From: CAVUCE01 sp963739985
GTDB taxonomy: Bacteria > Bacteroidota > Ignavibacteria > Ignavibacteriales > Ignavibacteriaceae
DNA: 11,990 nt
Direction: 5' to 3'
Assembly (NCBI GenBank): GCA_963739985.1
Contig: CAVUCE010000020.1
Coordinates: 1 to 11,990 of the forward strand
This document shows, piece after piece, positions 1 to 7,783 of this stretch. The notes beneath the pieces were generated by a model that ran no database searches, was not told where the DNA came from, and saw nothing but the letters and a program-made list of their open reading frames with translations. How positions within the stretch are numbered: position 1 is the first letter of the stretch; every line of letters begins with the position of its first letter. The translations under genes and the position numbers were made by a program.

Positions 1-1
1 T

Positions 2-900
2 TGTGAATTCTTAAAAATCGACGAAACTCAATGTGCTAAATCAAGAGTTTATATTTACAATGGTGAACCGGTTCTTATTCTAATGCTTGGAAACGAAGAG
101 GTTAATGAGACAAAGCTTGAAAAATTACTCGGCGGCGGAATTCGTCCTGCTCATCCTGAAGAATTGAAAGAAATAACCGGCGCTGATGCAGGATCAATCG
201 GCCCGATTGGATACAAAGGAAGAATTATTGCTGATAATAGATTAAAAGATGCAAATAATTTATACAGCGGCGCAAACAAAAATGATTTTCACTTAAGCGG
301 AATTGATTTAAAAGAGATGTGTCAAGCTTAGAATATGCCGATCTTAGAATTGTTCAGTCCGGTGAAGAATGTACGTCGTGCGATTCTAAACTGCAAGTAT
401 TCAGCGCTATTGAACTTGGGCATATTTTTAAACTCGGTACAAAATATTCGCAAGCGATGGGAGCAATGTTCCTCGATGAAAACGGCAAAGAAAATCCGAT
501 TATTATGGGAAGCTACGGAATTGGTGTTGAACGCGTACTAGCTTGCTATATTGAACAGCACAACGATGAATACGGGATTATCTGGGATAAAGCTTTAGCG
601 CCTTTTCAAGTCCATCTTCTCGGTTTGAATATGAAAAAGCAGGAAGTTGTTGAAGCTTCGGAAAAAGTCTATAATGAATTGATTTCTGAAGGAATTGATG
701 TGCTTTTTGATGATAGAACTGATGCTCAGGCAGGTTTCAAATTTAAGGATGCGGATTTGCTTGGAATGCCGATTCAGATTATCGTTGGTGATAAAAAACT
801 AAAAGAAAATAAAGTTGAAGTAAAACTGCGTGCTTCCGGTGAAAGATTTGATATAGAATTGAGTGAGCTAAATAATAAAATAAAAGAATTGGTTAATTAA
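2..900 (+). CDS. proS: Prolyl-tRNA synthetase, 3' part, with a one-base frameshift
   Basis: Charges tRNA-Pro with proline in the cytoplasm. The 5' end lies outside the window. Reading starts in frame 2 inside the YbaK-like editing insertion of bacterial-type ProS (GAGSIGP-like 'GADAGSIGPIGYKG', then 'YSGANKNDFHLSGIDLK'). That frame stops at 329-331. The protein continues in frame 1 as 'RDVSSLEYADLRIVQSGEEC', then 'IELGHIFKLGTKYS', class II motif 3 ('GSYGIGVERVLACYIEQ') and a complete C-terminal anticodon-binding domain ending 'KIKELVN'. Adding one A to the AAAA run at 310-313 joins the two frames without a gap ('GIDLK-RDVSS'), so one base is missing there. ProS is normally essential, so a sequencing error is more likely than a true pseudogene. 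The internal ATG at 319 is not a real start. Family identity is certain; the state of the frame is not. Confidence 0.93.
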
Positions 901-910
901 TCTTTATATA

Positions 911-940
911 CAAGCCGACCGGAATAAACCGATCGGCTTG
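911..940. terminator. Hairpin between convergent genes, probable shared terminator
   Basis: Two 12-base arms (911-922 and 929-940) flank a six-base loop (AATAAA). It lies 10 bases after the proS stop and 11 bases after the minus-strand transporter stop. In plus-strand RNA the stem has one C-A mismatch. In minus-strand RNA the same position is a U-G wobble, so the stem is unbroken, which suggests it mainly serves the minus-strand operon. Neither side has a long U-tract, so its efficiency as an intrinsic terminator is uncertain. Confidence 0.7.
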
Positions 941-951
941 AATAAATAAAT

Positions 952-2940
952 TTACTCTTCTACTTTTGCGCGTAGTGAATCCCAGATAACGTAAACACAA
1001 AGAATTGCAAACATTATCAAGGCTACAAGTTCACCTGAGTGAGATTCCGCCCATTCCTTCTGGAACCAATTGAAACCTTCGTATCTTAAAAATGCGCTTA
1101 TAACTCCCATCAAAGCGCCGCCGGCAATAAAACCGGATGCTATCAATGTTCCTCTTTCTCTTCTCGCTTTATTAACGTTTTCATCTTTACTTCTGGTTGC
1201 AACAAAATGTGCAATTAATCCGCCGACTAATAACGGTGTATTTAATTCGAGCGGAATATACATTCCCAGTGCGAAAGCCAAAGCAGGAACATTTAATCCG
1301 GTAAGCACTAAAGCAAAAATAGCTCCTACAATGTAAAGCATCCACGGCGCCGGCTGATTTGACATTAAGGGTTGTATTACTGCCGCCATTGCATTTGCCT
1401 GCGGAGCGACTAAAGCATCCGGTCCGGTAAAACCATAAGTATTGTTTAAAAGTAAAATTACCCAACCCACGGTTGCAGCTGAAACAAGAGTGCCTAAAAA
1501 TTTCCATGACTCTTGTTTATATGGTGAAGATCCTAACCAGTATCCGATCTTTAAATCTGTTATAAACGAGCCTGCCATTGAAAGCGCTGTACAAACAACG
1601 CCGCCTATCAATAAAGCTGCGATCATTCCATTTGTTCCGCTTAAGCCAACAGAAACAAGTATAACGGAAGACAAAATTAATGTCATCAAAGTCATTCCCG
1701 ATACAGGGTTGGTGCCGACAATTGCAATTGCGGTTGCGGCTACTGTCGTAAACAAAAATGAAATTATTAATACTATTAATAATCCTATTAATGAATAGAA
1801 TAATGTGTTTACAACTCCGGTTAAGAAGAAAATAAAAATTAAAATACTGGTTATAACTATTCCCACAGCAATTATTTTCATGGTAATGTCACGATGAGTT
1901 CTTAGCTTGTCCTCAATTACTGATTTCTTCCCTAAAATCTCTTTTGCTGCTAGTGAAAACGCGGACGAAATTATCTTGGAAGATCGGATAATTCCAATTA
2001 CTCCGGCCATCGCTATTCCGCCGATTCCAATATGCCTTACATAAGTAGAGAATATTTGTTCTGCTGACATATGACTAATTAATAAAGTAGCATTTGATCC
2101 AAGTGGTTTTGTTAAACCTTCACCAATGTAGGCAACAAGAGGAATCAAAACATACCAGGAAACAAAAGAACCAAAAGCGATAATAGCCGAATATCTCAAA
2201 CCGATTATGTAGCCCAATCCGGTTACTGCTGCGCCGATATTTATTTTGAAAACAATTTTAGCTTTATCGGCAAGTTGTTCTCCAATAGGAATAACTCTTG
2301 TTGAGAAAACTTCACTCCACCACCCGAAAGAAGCAACAATAAAATCGTACAAGCCTCCAATCATTCCGCTAATTACAAGTACCTTTGCCTGGTTTCCGCC
2401 TTTTTCTCCGGCAACTAAAACCTCTGTTGTGGCAGTGGCTTCGGGAAAAGGATATTTACCGTGCATTTCTTTTACAAAATATTTTCTAAAAGGAATTAAG
2501 AACAAAATTCCTAAAGCTCCCCCGAAGAGCGAAGCTAAAAATATCTTATAAAAATCAGCATCCAGATTTAAAATGTATAAAGCCGGAATTGTGAAAATTG
2601 CACCTGCAACTATAGAACCGGAAGTAGAGCCGATTGACTGAATAATTACGTTTTCACCTAATGCATCATTCCGTTTTAATACAGCGGATAATCCGACAGC
2701 TATAATGGCAATTGGAATTGCAGCCTCAAATACCTGTCCTATTTTTAATCCCAGATAAGCAGCCGCAGCTGAAAATAATATTGCCATCAAAACGCCGGTT
2801 GCAACAGAGTAAAATGTTACTTCCGGAACAGATCTATGAGGCGACATTATCGGTTGATATTCTTCGCCATCTTTTAATTCTGTATATGCATTTTCCGGTA
2901 ATCCTTTACTATTCGGGTGTTCATTCTTTACATCACTCAT
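952..2940 (-). CDS. OPT-family oligopeptide transporter
   Basis: Inner-membrane transporter of 662 residues, the usual size for prokaryotic OPT proteins. About 14-16 hydrophobic segments follow a polar 40-residue N-terminus. Family-like stretches are 'AYLGLKIGQVFEAAIP' (61-76), 'GENVIIQSIGSTSGSIVAGA' (95-114), 'HGKYPFPEATATTEVL' (160-175) and 'NVPALAFALGMYIPLELNTP' near 550-569. The OPT family moves small peptides or, in the YSL branch, metal-chelate complexes, driven by the proton gradient; the substrate cannot be read here. The ATG at 2940 has an AAGGGGAA Shine-Dalgarno about 8 bases upstream. The start lies 14 bases after the stop of the upstream peptidase gene in the same direction, so they are almost surely co-transcribed. 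That pairing favours a peptide substrate (inference). Confidence 0.93.
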   Translation of the reverse strand: MSDVKNEHPNSKGLPENAYTELKDGEEYQPIMSPHRSVPEVTFYSVATGVLMAILFSAAAAYLGLKIGQVFEAAIPIAIIAVGLSAVLKRNDALGENVIIQSIGSTSGSIVAGAIFTIPALYILNLDADFYKIFLASLFGGALGILFLIPFRKYFVKEMHGKYPFPEATATTEVLVAGEKGGNQAKVLVISGMIGGLYDFIVASFGWWSEVFSTRVIPIGEQLADKAKIVFKINIGAAVTGLGYIIGLRYSAIIAFGSFVSWYVLIPLVAYIGEGLTKPLGSNATLLISHMSAEQIFSTYVRHIGIGGIAMAGVIGIIRSSKIISSAFSLAAKEILGKKSVIEDKLRTHRDITMKIIAVGIVITSILIFIFFLTGVVNTLFYSLIGLLIVLIISFLFTTVAATAIAIVGTNPVSGMTLMTLILSSVILVSVGLSGTNGMIAALLIGGVVCTALSMAGSFITDLKIGYWLGSSPYKQESWKFLGTLVSAATVGWVILLLNNTYGFTGPDALVAPQANAMAAVIQPLMSNQPAPWMLYIVGAIFALVLTGLNVPALAFALGMYIPLELNTPLLVGGLIAHFVATRSKDENVNKARRERGTLIASGFIAGGALMGVISAFLRYEGFNWFQKEWAESHSGELVALIMFAILCVYVIWDSLRAKVEE

Positions 2941-2954
2941 AATTAATATTCCCC

Positions 2955-5765
2955 TTAAAAATTAAAATGAATTGGCATCTCTGAATCTATTTTCTTTGTC
3001 GATCTTGATTCGAAATAAATTTTACCAAATACTTTTGCATTATTTGGCATTACGTAATCCGGTTTTTGAAAATCGCATGTTAATTCTTTTTGAATACTCG
3101 GATACAGAACTGAAGTACTGCGAGAATTGTCTTTTATGGAAAATTCTGTAGGAATTTTCATATATGTTTTTGTTGTGATATTAGCTTCTAGTTGAGAATC
3201 ACCATTTGCAAATCCGGGAACAAGAAGTAGTTTTAGATTTACAGTGTCGGTTTTAAAAGTGTTCTCAATTGTTAGCGAGCCGTCCTTATATCCAAGTCCC
3301 GTTTTTTCAATCGCTTTGCCGTCTTCATTATAAATCAAAACAGAAAAATCAGTAACCTTGTTAAAATCTTCCTTGCTTAAAGAAACATTAAATTCTTTAG
3401 AAGATTCATTCTTATATAGTACAAATGGAAAACTATATTGATCACCTGCTTTTATTACAACTTTTTCGGAGGTTTCGTAACCTAATATTTTGCCTGATAA
3501 ATTATATGCTTCTGCATTATTGAACTCATTAATTATGTTAAGAGTTTTATTCGATTCGTTTAATTCGTCTTTACCGATATTATTTATTCCATAGAAATTC
3601 ACATCTACTTTATAATTTGAAGTCTGATCCGATAAGAAATATCCTTCAATATCCAGTTCATAAACACCGGGAACTAAATTATAAAATGTATTTTCTATGT
3701 TATTATCTTGAGTCTTGGTGTTGAGCAAATAAGAAAGATATTGTTCTTCGCCATTCGGCTTGAATAATCTAAAACGACATTGAGCATATTTTTTATCTAA
3801 AGAAGTTAATGCAACTCGCATCGCGGTTTGTCCGGCAGGCAATTCTAAGAAATATCTTTTAATCATTCCGGGTTCTATATTTTCTTCATTTATATTCAGG
3901 CTGTAATTATTTGAGTAATCAAATTGATAAGGAATTATTACTGTTGCTAGCATATTAAATTCATTAATATCGGATTTATCATCTCTGTTAGCTGAAATTT
4001 TAGAAACATAAAGTCCGGGTTTTGATAGTTTCGATTTATCAATTTTTACTGATACACTTGCCGCTTGATCATTTCTTAAGTGTATTCTTTTTTGTATAGG
4101 AGTGATCCAATCCGAATTGCTGGATATTTTATAAATTCTATAAAATTTATCTTTTTTCTGAATATTATTCCTTTTTATACTGAAAGCATAGGTATGTTCA
4201 TTACTCAAGTAAATGCCGTCTCTTATATAAAGATTATCAGCTCTTCCATCAGGCATATTCGGAGCAATAGAAGAAATAGAATAGGTCTCAAAATTATTTA
4301 ATTCGCCTTGTGCTATATATTTGTTTAAAAGTTGATGTGCGTTTATAACATTTATATAACCGCCGCCTTCATCAAGCGGAGTATAACCTTCCATTTTTGT
4401 TGCGCTATTTCTTATAGCTTTAAATACTAATTGAGAAGGAATTTTTACACCGGAATGTTCTTTTTCCATTGAACTTAGAAGAAGAGAAACTACTCCTGCT
4501 GTATATGGTGATGCCATACTTGTTCCCCACATTCTATCAAATCCTTCCCAGTTCGGAATTGTAGAAGCGCAAGCTCCGGGAGAACAGATATCCGGTTTAC
4601 TTACTTCTCCGCCTCGCGAACTGAAATATAAAATGATGTCTTTGTTTAATGAAGTGCCGTATAAATCGCGTCCAACTTCAGTTGGTAAAACTGCACCTGA
4701 TGAAAAAACATAATCTGAAGAAGCCGGTAAACCTGCAGTTGAAATTCCCGGTCCGTCATTTCCGTTTGAGACACAAACATAAAGATATGGATTCTCCTTA
4801 AGTAGTTTGTCTAGAAATTGTTCCATATCTGATTTGCCTTCAATTTCGGATCCTATTCCAAAGCTCATATTAAGTATGCAAGGTTCTTTCTTTTCTTTGG
4901 AGATTTTATCTGCATAAAGAAATGCATTTTTCATACTTTCCGTAACTGTAGCACCGCCGGAAAAATTATTATTTCCTATCTTCAAACTGATAACATTAGC
5001 TCCCGGTGCAACACCGTTTAAGTAAGTTCCGCCTATATGATATCCTGTAGCAATTCCTGAAACATGCGTACCGTGTGCGCCGTCATCGTAATGTAGAGAG
5101 ACTAATTTTTTATCCGGGAAAATATTCAAAGCAAAAGTGAAAACCGGTAAACCTTTTTTATTCGGAATTACAAATGAGTCAAATTTCTCTCTGTAATTTC
5201 TAATCGGTTTCTCATCCGACAAATCACCATTATCGTTTGTATCAAAATATACAACCCAGTAAGTTTCGTCACCGGATTTTGTCTGGAACGCAACCATATA
5301 ATATTTGTCATCAGTTGAATTATTGCCGTTTAAATCTTCGGAATTTGAGCTTGAATTTTTGAAATGTGTCTCTTCCAAAACACCGATATAGTATTTATCA
5401 TCAACCGGTTTCAGGCTAAGTTTATCTGCTCCGGCAACTTTATAATTTTTATCTTCATTTATAAAGTAAGACTTACCGTCCTGCTCATCGGATTCGCAAT
5501 CATAAAGTTGAATATCTCCTTCATGAGAAAAATCTTGAACATCGATAACCTTAACCGCACCGGTTGAAGTTTTTGTTAAACCATCAATTCCCATATCCAC
5601 GCCGGTATCAAGCACAAATACTATTGTACCTCTTCCGTCGTAATCCGGATGTTCATTAATAAATTTTTGAACACCTGTTCCGCTTAAAGAAAGAAAAGTT
5701 TGCATTGAATCTTGAGCAAATATGGTTAGGAATGAAATCAACACGATTAGAAATACTTTTTTCAT
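2955..5765 (-). CDS. Secreted tripeptidyl-peptidase II-like subtilase (family S8)
   Basis: Serine peptidase of 936 residues. Residues 1-18 form a signal peptide ending 'FAQ', so the enzyme leaves the cytoplasm. The triad is complete: Asp53 in 'VLDTGVD', His231 in 'DDGAHGTHVSG', Ser416 in 'GTSMASP', with oxyanion Asn336 in 'SNGNDGPG'. Three traits point to tripeptidyl-peptidase II: the long Asp-His spacing (178 residues; ordinary subtilisins have about 30), the 'STIPNWEGF' stretch before the Ser motif, and a beta-rich region after the catalytic domain ('LYIRDGIYLSNEH', 'SDWITP...', 'PAGQTAMRVALTS', about 510-655) laid out as in TPPII. It is about 300 residues shorter than animal TPPII, which is cytosolic. 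The Asp-His insert holds an acidic loop, 'DTNDNGDLSDE' (175-185), resembling a calcium site. No T9SS tail is seen. AGGTG precedes the ATG by 4 bases. It is the middle gene of the operon. Confidence 0.9.
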   Translation of the reverse strand: MKKVFLIVLISFLTIFAQDSMQTFLSLSGTGVQKFINEHPDYDGRGTIVFVLDTGVDMGIDGLTKTSTGAVKVIDVQDFSHEGDIQLYDCESDEQDGKSYFINEDKNYKVAGADKLSLKPVDDKYYIGVLEETHFKNSSSNSEDLNGNNSTDDKYYMVAFQTKSGDETYWVVYFDTNDNGDLSDEKPIRNYREKFDSFVIPNKKGLPVFTFALNIFPDKKLVSLHYDDGAHGTHVSGIATGYHIGGTYLNGVAPGANVISLKIGNNNFSGGATVTESMKNAFLYADKISKEKKEPCILNMSFGIGSEIEGKSDMEQFLDKLLKENPYLYVCVSNGNDGPGISTAGLPASSDYVFSSGAVLPTEVGRDLYGTSLNKDIILYFSSRGGEVSKPDICSPGACASTIPNWEGFDRMWGTSMASPYTAGVVSLLLSSMEKEHSGVKIPSQLVFKAIRNSATKMEGYTPLDEGGGYINVINAHQLLNKYIAQGELNNFETYSISSIAPNMPDGRADNLYIRDGIYLSNEHTYAFSIKRNNIQKKDKFYRIYKISSNSDWITPIQKRIHLRNDQAASVSVKIDKSKLSKPGLYVSKISANRDDKSDINEFNMLATVIIPYQFDYSNNYSLNINEENIEPGMIKRYFLELPAGQTAMRVALTSLDKKYAQCRFRLFKPNGEEQYLSYLLNTKTQDNNIENTFYNLVPGVYELDIEGYFLSDQTSNYKVDVNFYGINNIGKDELNESNKTLNIINEFNNAEAYNLSGKILGYETSEKVVIKAGDQYSFPFVLYKNESSKEFNVSLSKEDFNKVTDFSVLIYNEDGKAIEKTGLGYKDGSLTIENTFKTDTVNLKLLLVPGFANGDSQLEANITTKTYMKIPTEFSIKDNSRSTSVLYPSIQKELTCDFQKPDYVMPNNAKVFGKIYFESRSTKKIDSEMPIHFNF

Positions 5766-5811
5766 TTAACACCTGATATTATTTTAATGTAATAGTTAAA
5801 TATTTATTCTG

Positions 5812-6675
5812 TCATTTATTCATTTTGCTGTAGTCTAATTCTGAGCCGAACATACTGTGTGGAATTGAATAAATTACAAGCAGTAGGATTGCGGCAAATA
5901 TAATCCAGCCTTTTGGATTTTTAGATTTGTTTAATGCGAAGGCAGCAATTAGCCATCCGATTAATGCTATTAAAGTTTTGTTATCTGTTAAGTCCGTCCC
6001 GAATGGAAATCCCGTCCACAAGGCACCGAAAGCATATAGTTGTGTTAGCGGACCTAGAATCATTCCGCCGATGATTAAAAATCCTAGTGTGGTATAAGTG
6101 TACTTTTTTAAATTAGCTTCTTTATTAAATACTTCTAATCCTGTTCTCGTAGAAAGTAGCATTGTTCCAAACATTGCAATGATGTGTGGCAGTAAAATAA
6201 ATAATGGAACATCACCTTTGAATCGGATTATTATGCTGTTTTCCGGAGGAATCTTGAATGCTTTTTTGTCCGAAATTACTTTTATTTTATACTGAAGCTT
6301 TCCTGCGGGAGGTTGTTTGGGAAGTTCGGCGGTAAGTACTCCGTTTTTGTTTTTCATTTCTAAATCAACAAATTCATCATCAGTTTTGTAGCGCTTCCAA
6401 CTTAAAATTCCTTTTATAGAAGGGTCACCAAAATTTAATTTGATATTATAATCTGAAGAGCTGCTATGACTTCTTTCAAGATGATATTTTATTACTTTGT
6501 CTCCCAGTAATATTTTCCCGCTTACCGGATATGTCGGGCCGGTTTTCCTTTGGTAATATGCGCCTCCTAATGTAATAAGAAGCGAAAGAATCCAAAAAAT
6601 TATCGTTTTCCCCATATCTCCCCATTTGATAGGATAATTCAAATCAAAATTAGTAAGATTTTTCAGATAAGACAA
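5812..6675 (-). CDS. Unrecognised membrane protein with an extracytoplasmic domain
   Basis: I do not recognise a family. The frame encodes 287 residues from a TTG at 6675, directly after an in-frame TAA. An ATG at 6615 (residue 21) has GGGGAG upstream but only 2 bases away, so the start is uncertain. Predicted layout: helix 1 at about 23-40; a soluble, probably beta-rich domain at about 44-152; then four helices at about 156-175, 193-217, 233-249 and 256-271. A dense aromatic/glycine stretch, 'AFGALWTGFPFGTDLTDNK' (215-233), sits between helices 3 and 4 and looks like a conserved signature. His164 and His273 lie at membrane edges; they could bind heme or metal, but this is speculation. It is first in the operon, 46 bases before the peptidase gene, so it may assist peptide uptake or be an unrelated passenger. 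Confidence 0.75.
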   Translation of the reverse strand: MSYLKNLTNFDLNYPIKWGDMGKTIIFWILSLLITLGGAYYQRKTGPTYPVSGKILLGDKVIKYHLERSHSSSSDYNIKLNFGDPSIKGILSWKRYKTDDEFVDLEMKNKNGVLTAELPKQPPAGKLQYKIKVISDKKAFKIPPENSIIIRFKGDVPLFILLPHIIAMFGTMLLSTRTGLEVFNKEANLKKYTYTTLGFLIIGGMILGPLTQLYAFGALWTGFPFGTDLTDNKTLIALIGWLIAAFALNKSKNPKGWIIFAAILLLVIYSIPHSMFGSELDYSKMNK

Positions 6676-6827
6676 TTACTATTTTAAATAAGATTTTGGA
6701 CATCGTAGATTTATAATTTGTCACCGATGGGGAGATTAACTTTGTTAAAAAGAATATCAGATCATTATTTAAGATTTAAATCTTAACTTTTTTAGGGAAG
6801 TAAAATCAAAATTATTATTTTAACAAT
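6676..6827. promoter_or_regulatory. Divergent intergenic region with candidate promoters
   Basis: This 152-base AT-rich gap separates the minus-strand operon from rsmI and must hold promoters for both unless rsmI starts elsewhere. On the plus strand, TTGTTA (6742-6747) and TATTTA (6766-6771) are 18 bases apart, a passable -35/-10 pair for rsmI. On the minus strand TATAAA (complement of 6710-6715) could be a -10, but I see no good -35 at the right distance. The Bacteroidota-type -10 (TAnnTTTG) is only approximated, by TATAATTTG at 6712-6720. Assignments are weak. Confidence 0.35.
6769..6786. repeat. 18-bp perfect palindrome upstream of rsmI
   Basis: TTAAGATTTAAATCTTAA is perfectly self-complementary. 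It ends 41 bases before the rsmI ATG, overlaps the candidate -10, and is followed by CTTTTTTA. It could be an operator for a dimeric regulator or a weak hairpin plus U-run. In DNA this AT-rich a chance origin is also possible. Confidence 0.5.
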
Positions 6828-7502
6828 ATGAATGGAAAACTATACTTAGTATCAACACCGATCGGCAATTATGATGATATCACGCTGCGGGCTTTAAAAA
6901 TATTAAAATCTGTAGATTTTATTATTTGTGAAGAATACAAAGAAGCTCGAAGATTATTATCAGAATACCAAATTGAAAAAGAACTTTTTGCTTTAAATGA
7001 GCACAACGAAAACGAAGCTGCTAATGATATTCTTTTAAAATTGGTTGAAGGAAAATCAGCGGCACTGATTTCTGATTGCGGAACTCCTTTATTTTCCGAT
7101 CCGGGACATTTACTTGTTGATATCTGCATATCGCAAAAAATTGATGTCATTCCTATTCCGGGCGCTAGTTCACTGTTACCGGCTTTAATCGGTTCCGGTT
7201 TCGACTTTGAAAAATTTTATTACTACGGCTGGCTTTCACCGAATAAAAATGTAAGAAGACAGCAGCTATTTAAACTGAAATCTGTAAAAGAAACCATAGT
7301 TTTATATGATACCCCTTATAGATTAAAAAGCCTAATGACAGATATTGTAAAAGTACTAGGGAAAAATCTTCCGGTAGTTTTAGCATTTCAGCTTACAATG
7401 AAGAATGAAAAATTTTACAGGGGAAACGCCGAACAGCTTTTAAATCTGGCGGAAAAACAAAATATAAAAGGTGAGTTTGTTTTGATCATTGATAATAAGT
7501 AA
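6828..7502 (+). CDS. rsmI: RsmI-like 16S rRNA (cytidine-2'-O)-methyltransferase, short form
   Basis: SAM-dependent methyltransferase of the tetrapyrrole-methylase fold. RsmI 2'-O-methylates C1402 in the decoding centre of 16S rRNA. Visible marks are 'LYLVSTPIGNYDDITLRAL' (5-23), 'FALNEHNE' (54-61), 'LISDCGTPLFSDPG' (80-93), 'IPIPGASS' (108-115) and 'GEFVLII' near the end. At 224 residues it is about 60 shorter than the E. coli protein and stops after the catalytic fold, lacking the C-terminal extension. Some usual positions differ: 'EEYKEARRLL' where EDTR is common, 'YDTPYRL' for YExxHRL, and 'AFQLT' for ARELT. A divergent RsmI-like paralogue with another RNA target is therefore possible. No Shine-Dalgarno sits at normal distance from the ATG (AGGGA is about 30 bases away), so the start rests on homology. 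It seems to be monocistronic. Confidence 0.85.
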   Translation: MNGKLYLVSTPIGNYDDITLRALKILKSVDFIICEEYKEARRLLSEYQIEKELFALNEHNENEAANDILLKLVEGKSAALISDCGTPLFSDPGHLLVDICISQKIDVIPIPGASSLLPALIGSGFDFEKFYYYGWLSPNKNVRRQQLFKLKSVKETIVLYDTPYRLKSLMTDIVKVLGKNLPVVLAFQLTMKNEKFYRGNAEQLLNLAEKQNIKGEFVLIIDNK

Positions 7503-7505
7503 TAT

Positions 7506-7523
7506 CTTAAAATTTGTTTTAAG
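7506..7523 (+). terminator. Weak AT-rich hairpin after rsmI
   Basis: CTTAAAA-TTTG-TTTTAAG begins three bases after the rsmI stop codon. The 7-bp stem is almost all A-T pairs and no U-run follows directly, so it would be a weak terminator at best. Confidence 0.25.
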
Positions 7524-7664
7524 TAATTCCAACTTTTTGAAATATTTTTTTACTCACTACTAATCTTCCAAACTCTCAAAATAAAAATCATAAATTAAAA
7601 CGTCTTAAGTTGATTACAACTTTAACATTAATTATTTTAAATCGGTATAAAAATAAATAACATA

Positions 7665-7693
7665 TTGACTTATAGAAACTTTAGAGAAAATAT
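7665..7693 (+). promoter_or_regulatory. Candidate promoter for the propeller-protein genes
   Basis: TTGACT (7665-7670) and AAATAT (7688-7693) are 17 bases apart, about 90 bases before the ATG at 7784. A Bacteroidota-like TAnnTTTG near-match (TAATTTTT, 7709-7716) is an alternative -10. The whole 281-base gap (7503-7783) is very AT-rich, so such matches arise easily; nothing else is evident in it. Confidence 0.25.
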
Positions 7694-7783
7694 TATTCTA
7701 TTAGATACTAATTTTTAACTCCCCTCAAAATGGGTTAAAGTGAATTCTAATTTTAGTCTTCTCTACCTTTACAAGGGGAAATA

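Noticed and set aside
319..541. Separate genes starting at 319 or 335
   Set aside because: The 319 frame is the second half of proS after a frameshift; the 335 frame overlaps it and resembles no protein.
1070..2942. Plus-strand frames opposite the OPT gene
   Set aside because: They are antisense shadows of a well-supported transporter; their composition only mirrors its hydrophobic codons.
6616..6736. ATGGGGAGAT occurring in inverted orientation (6616-6625 and 6727-6736)
   Set aside because: A 10-base match, one copy inside coding sequence, with no further extension; most likely chance.
6727..6786. A 19-codon plus-strand frame (ATG at 6727) as a leader peptide for rsmI
   Set aside because: It has no Shine-Dalgarno, no run of regulatory codons and no hairpin set typical of attenuation.
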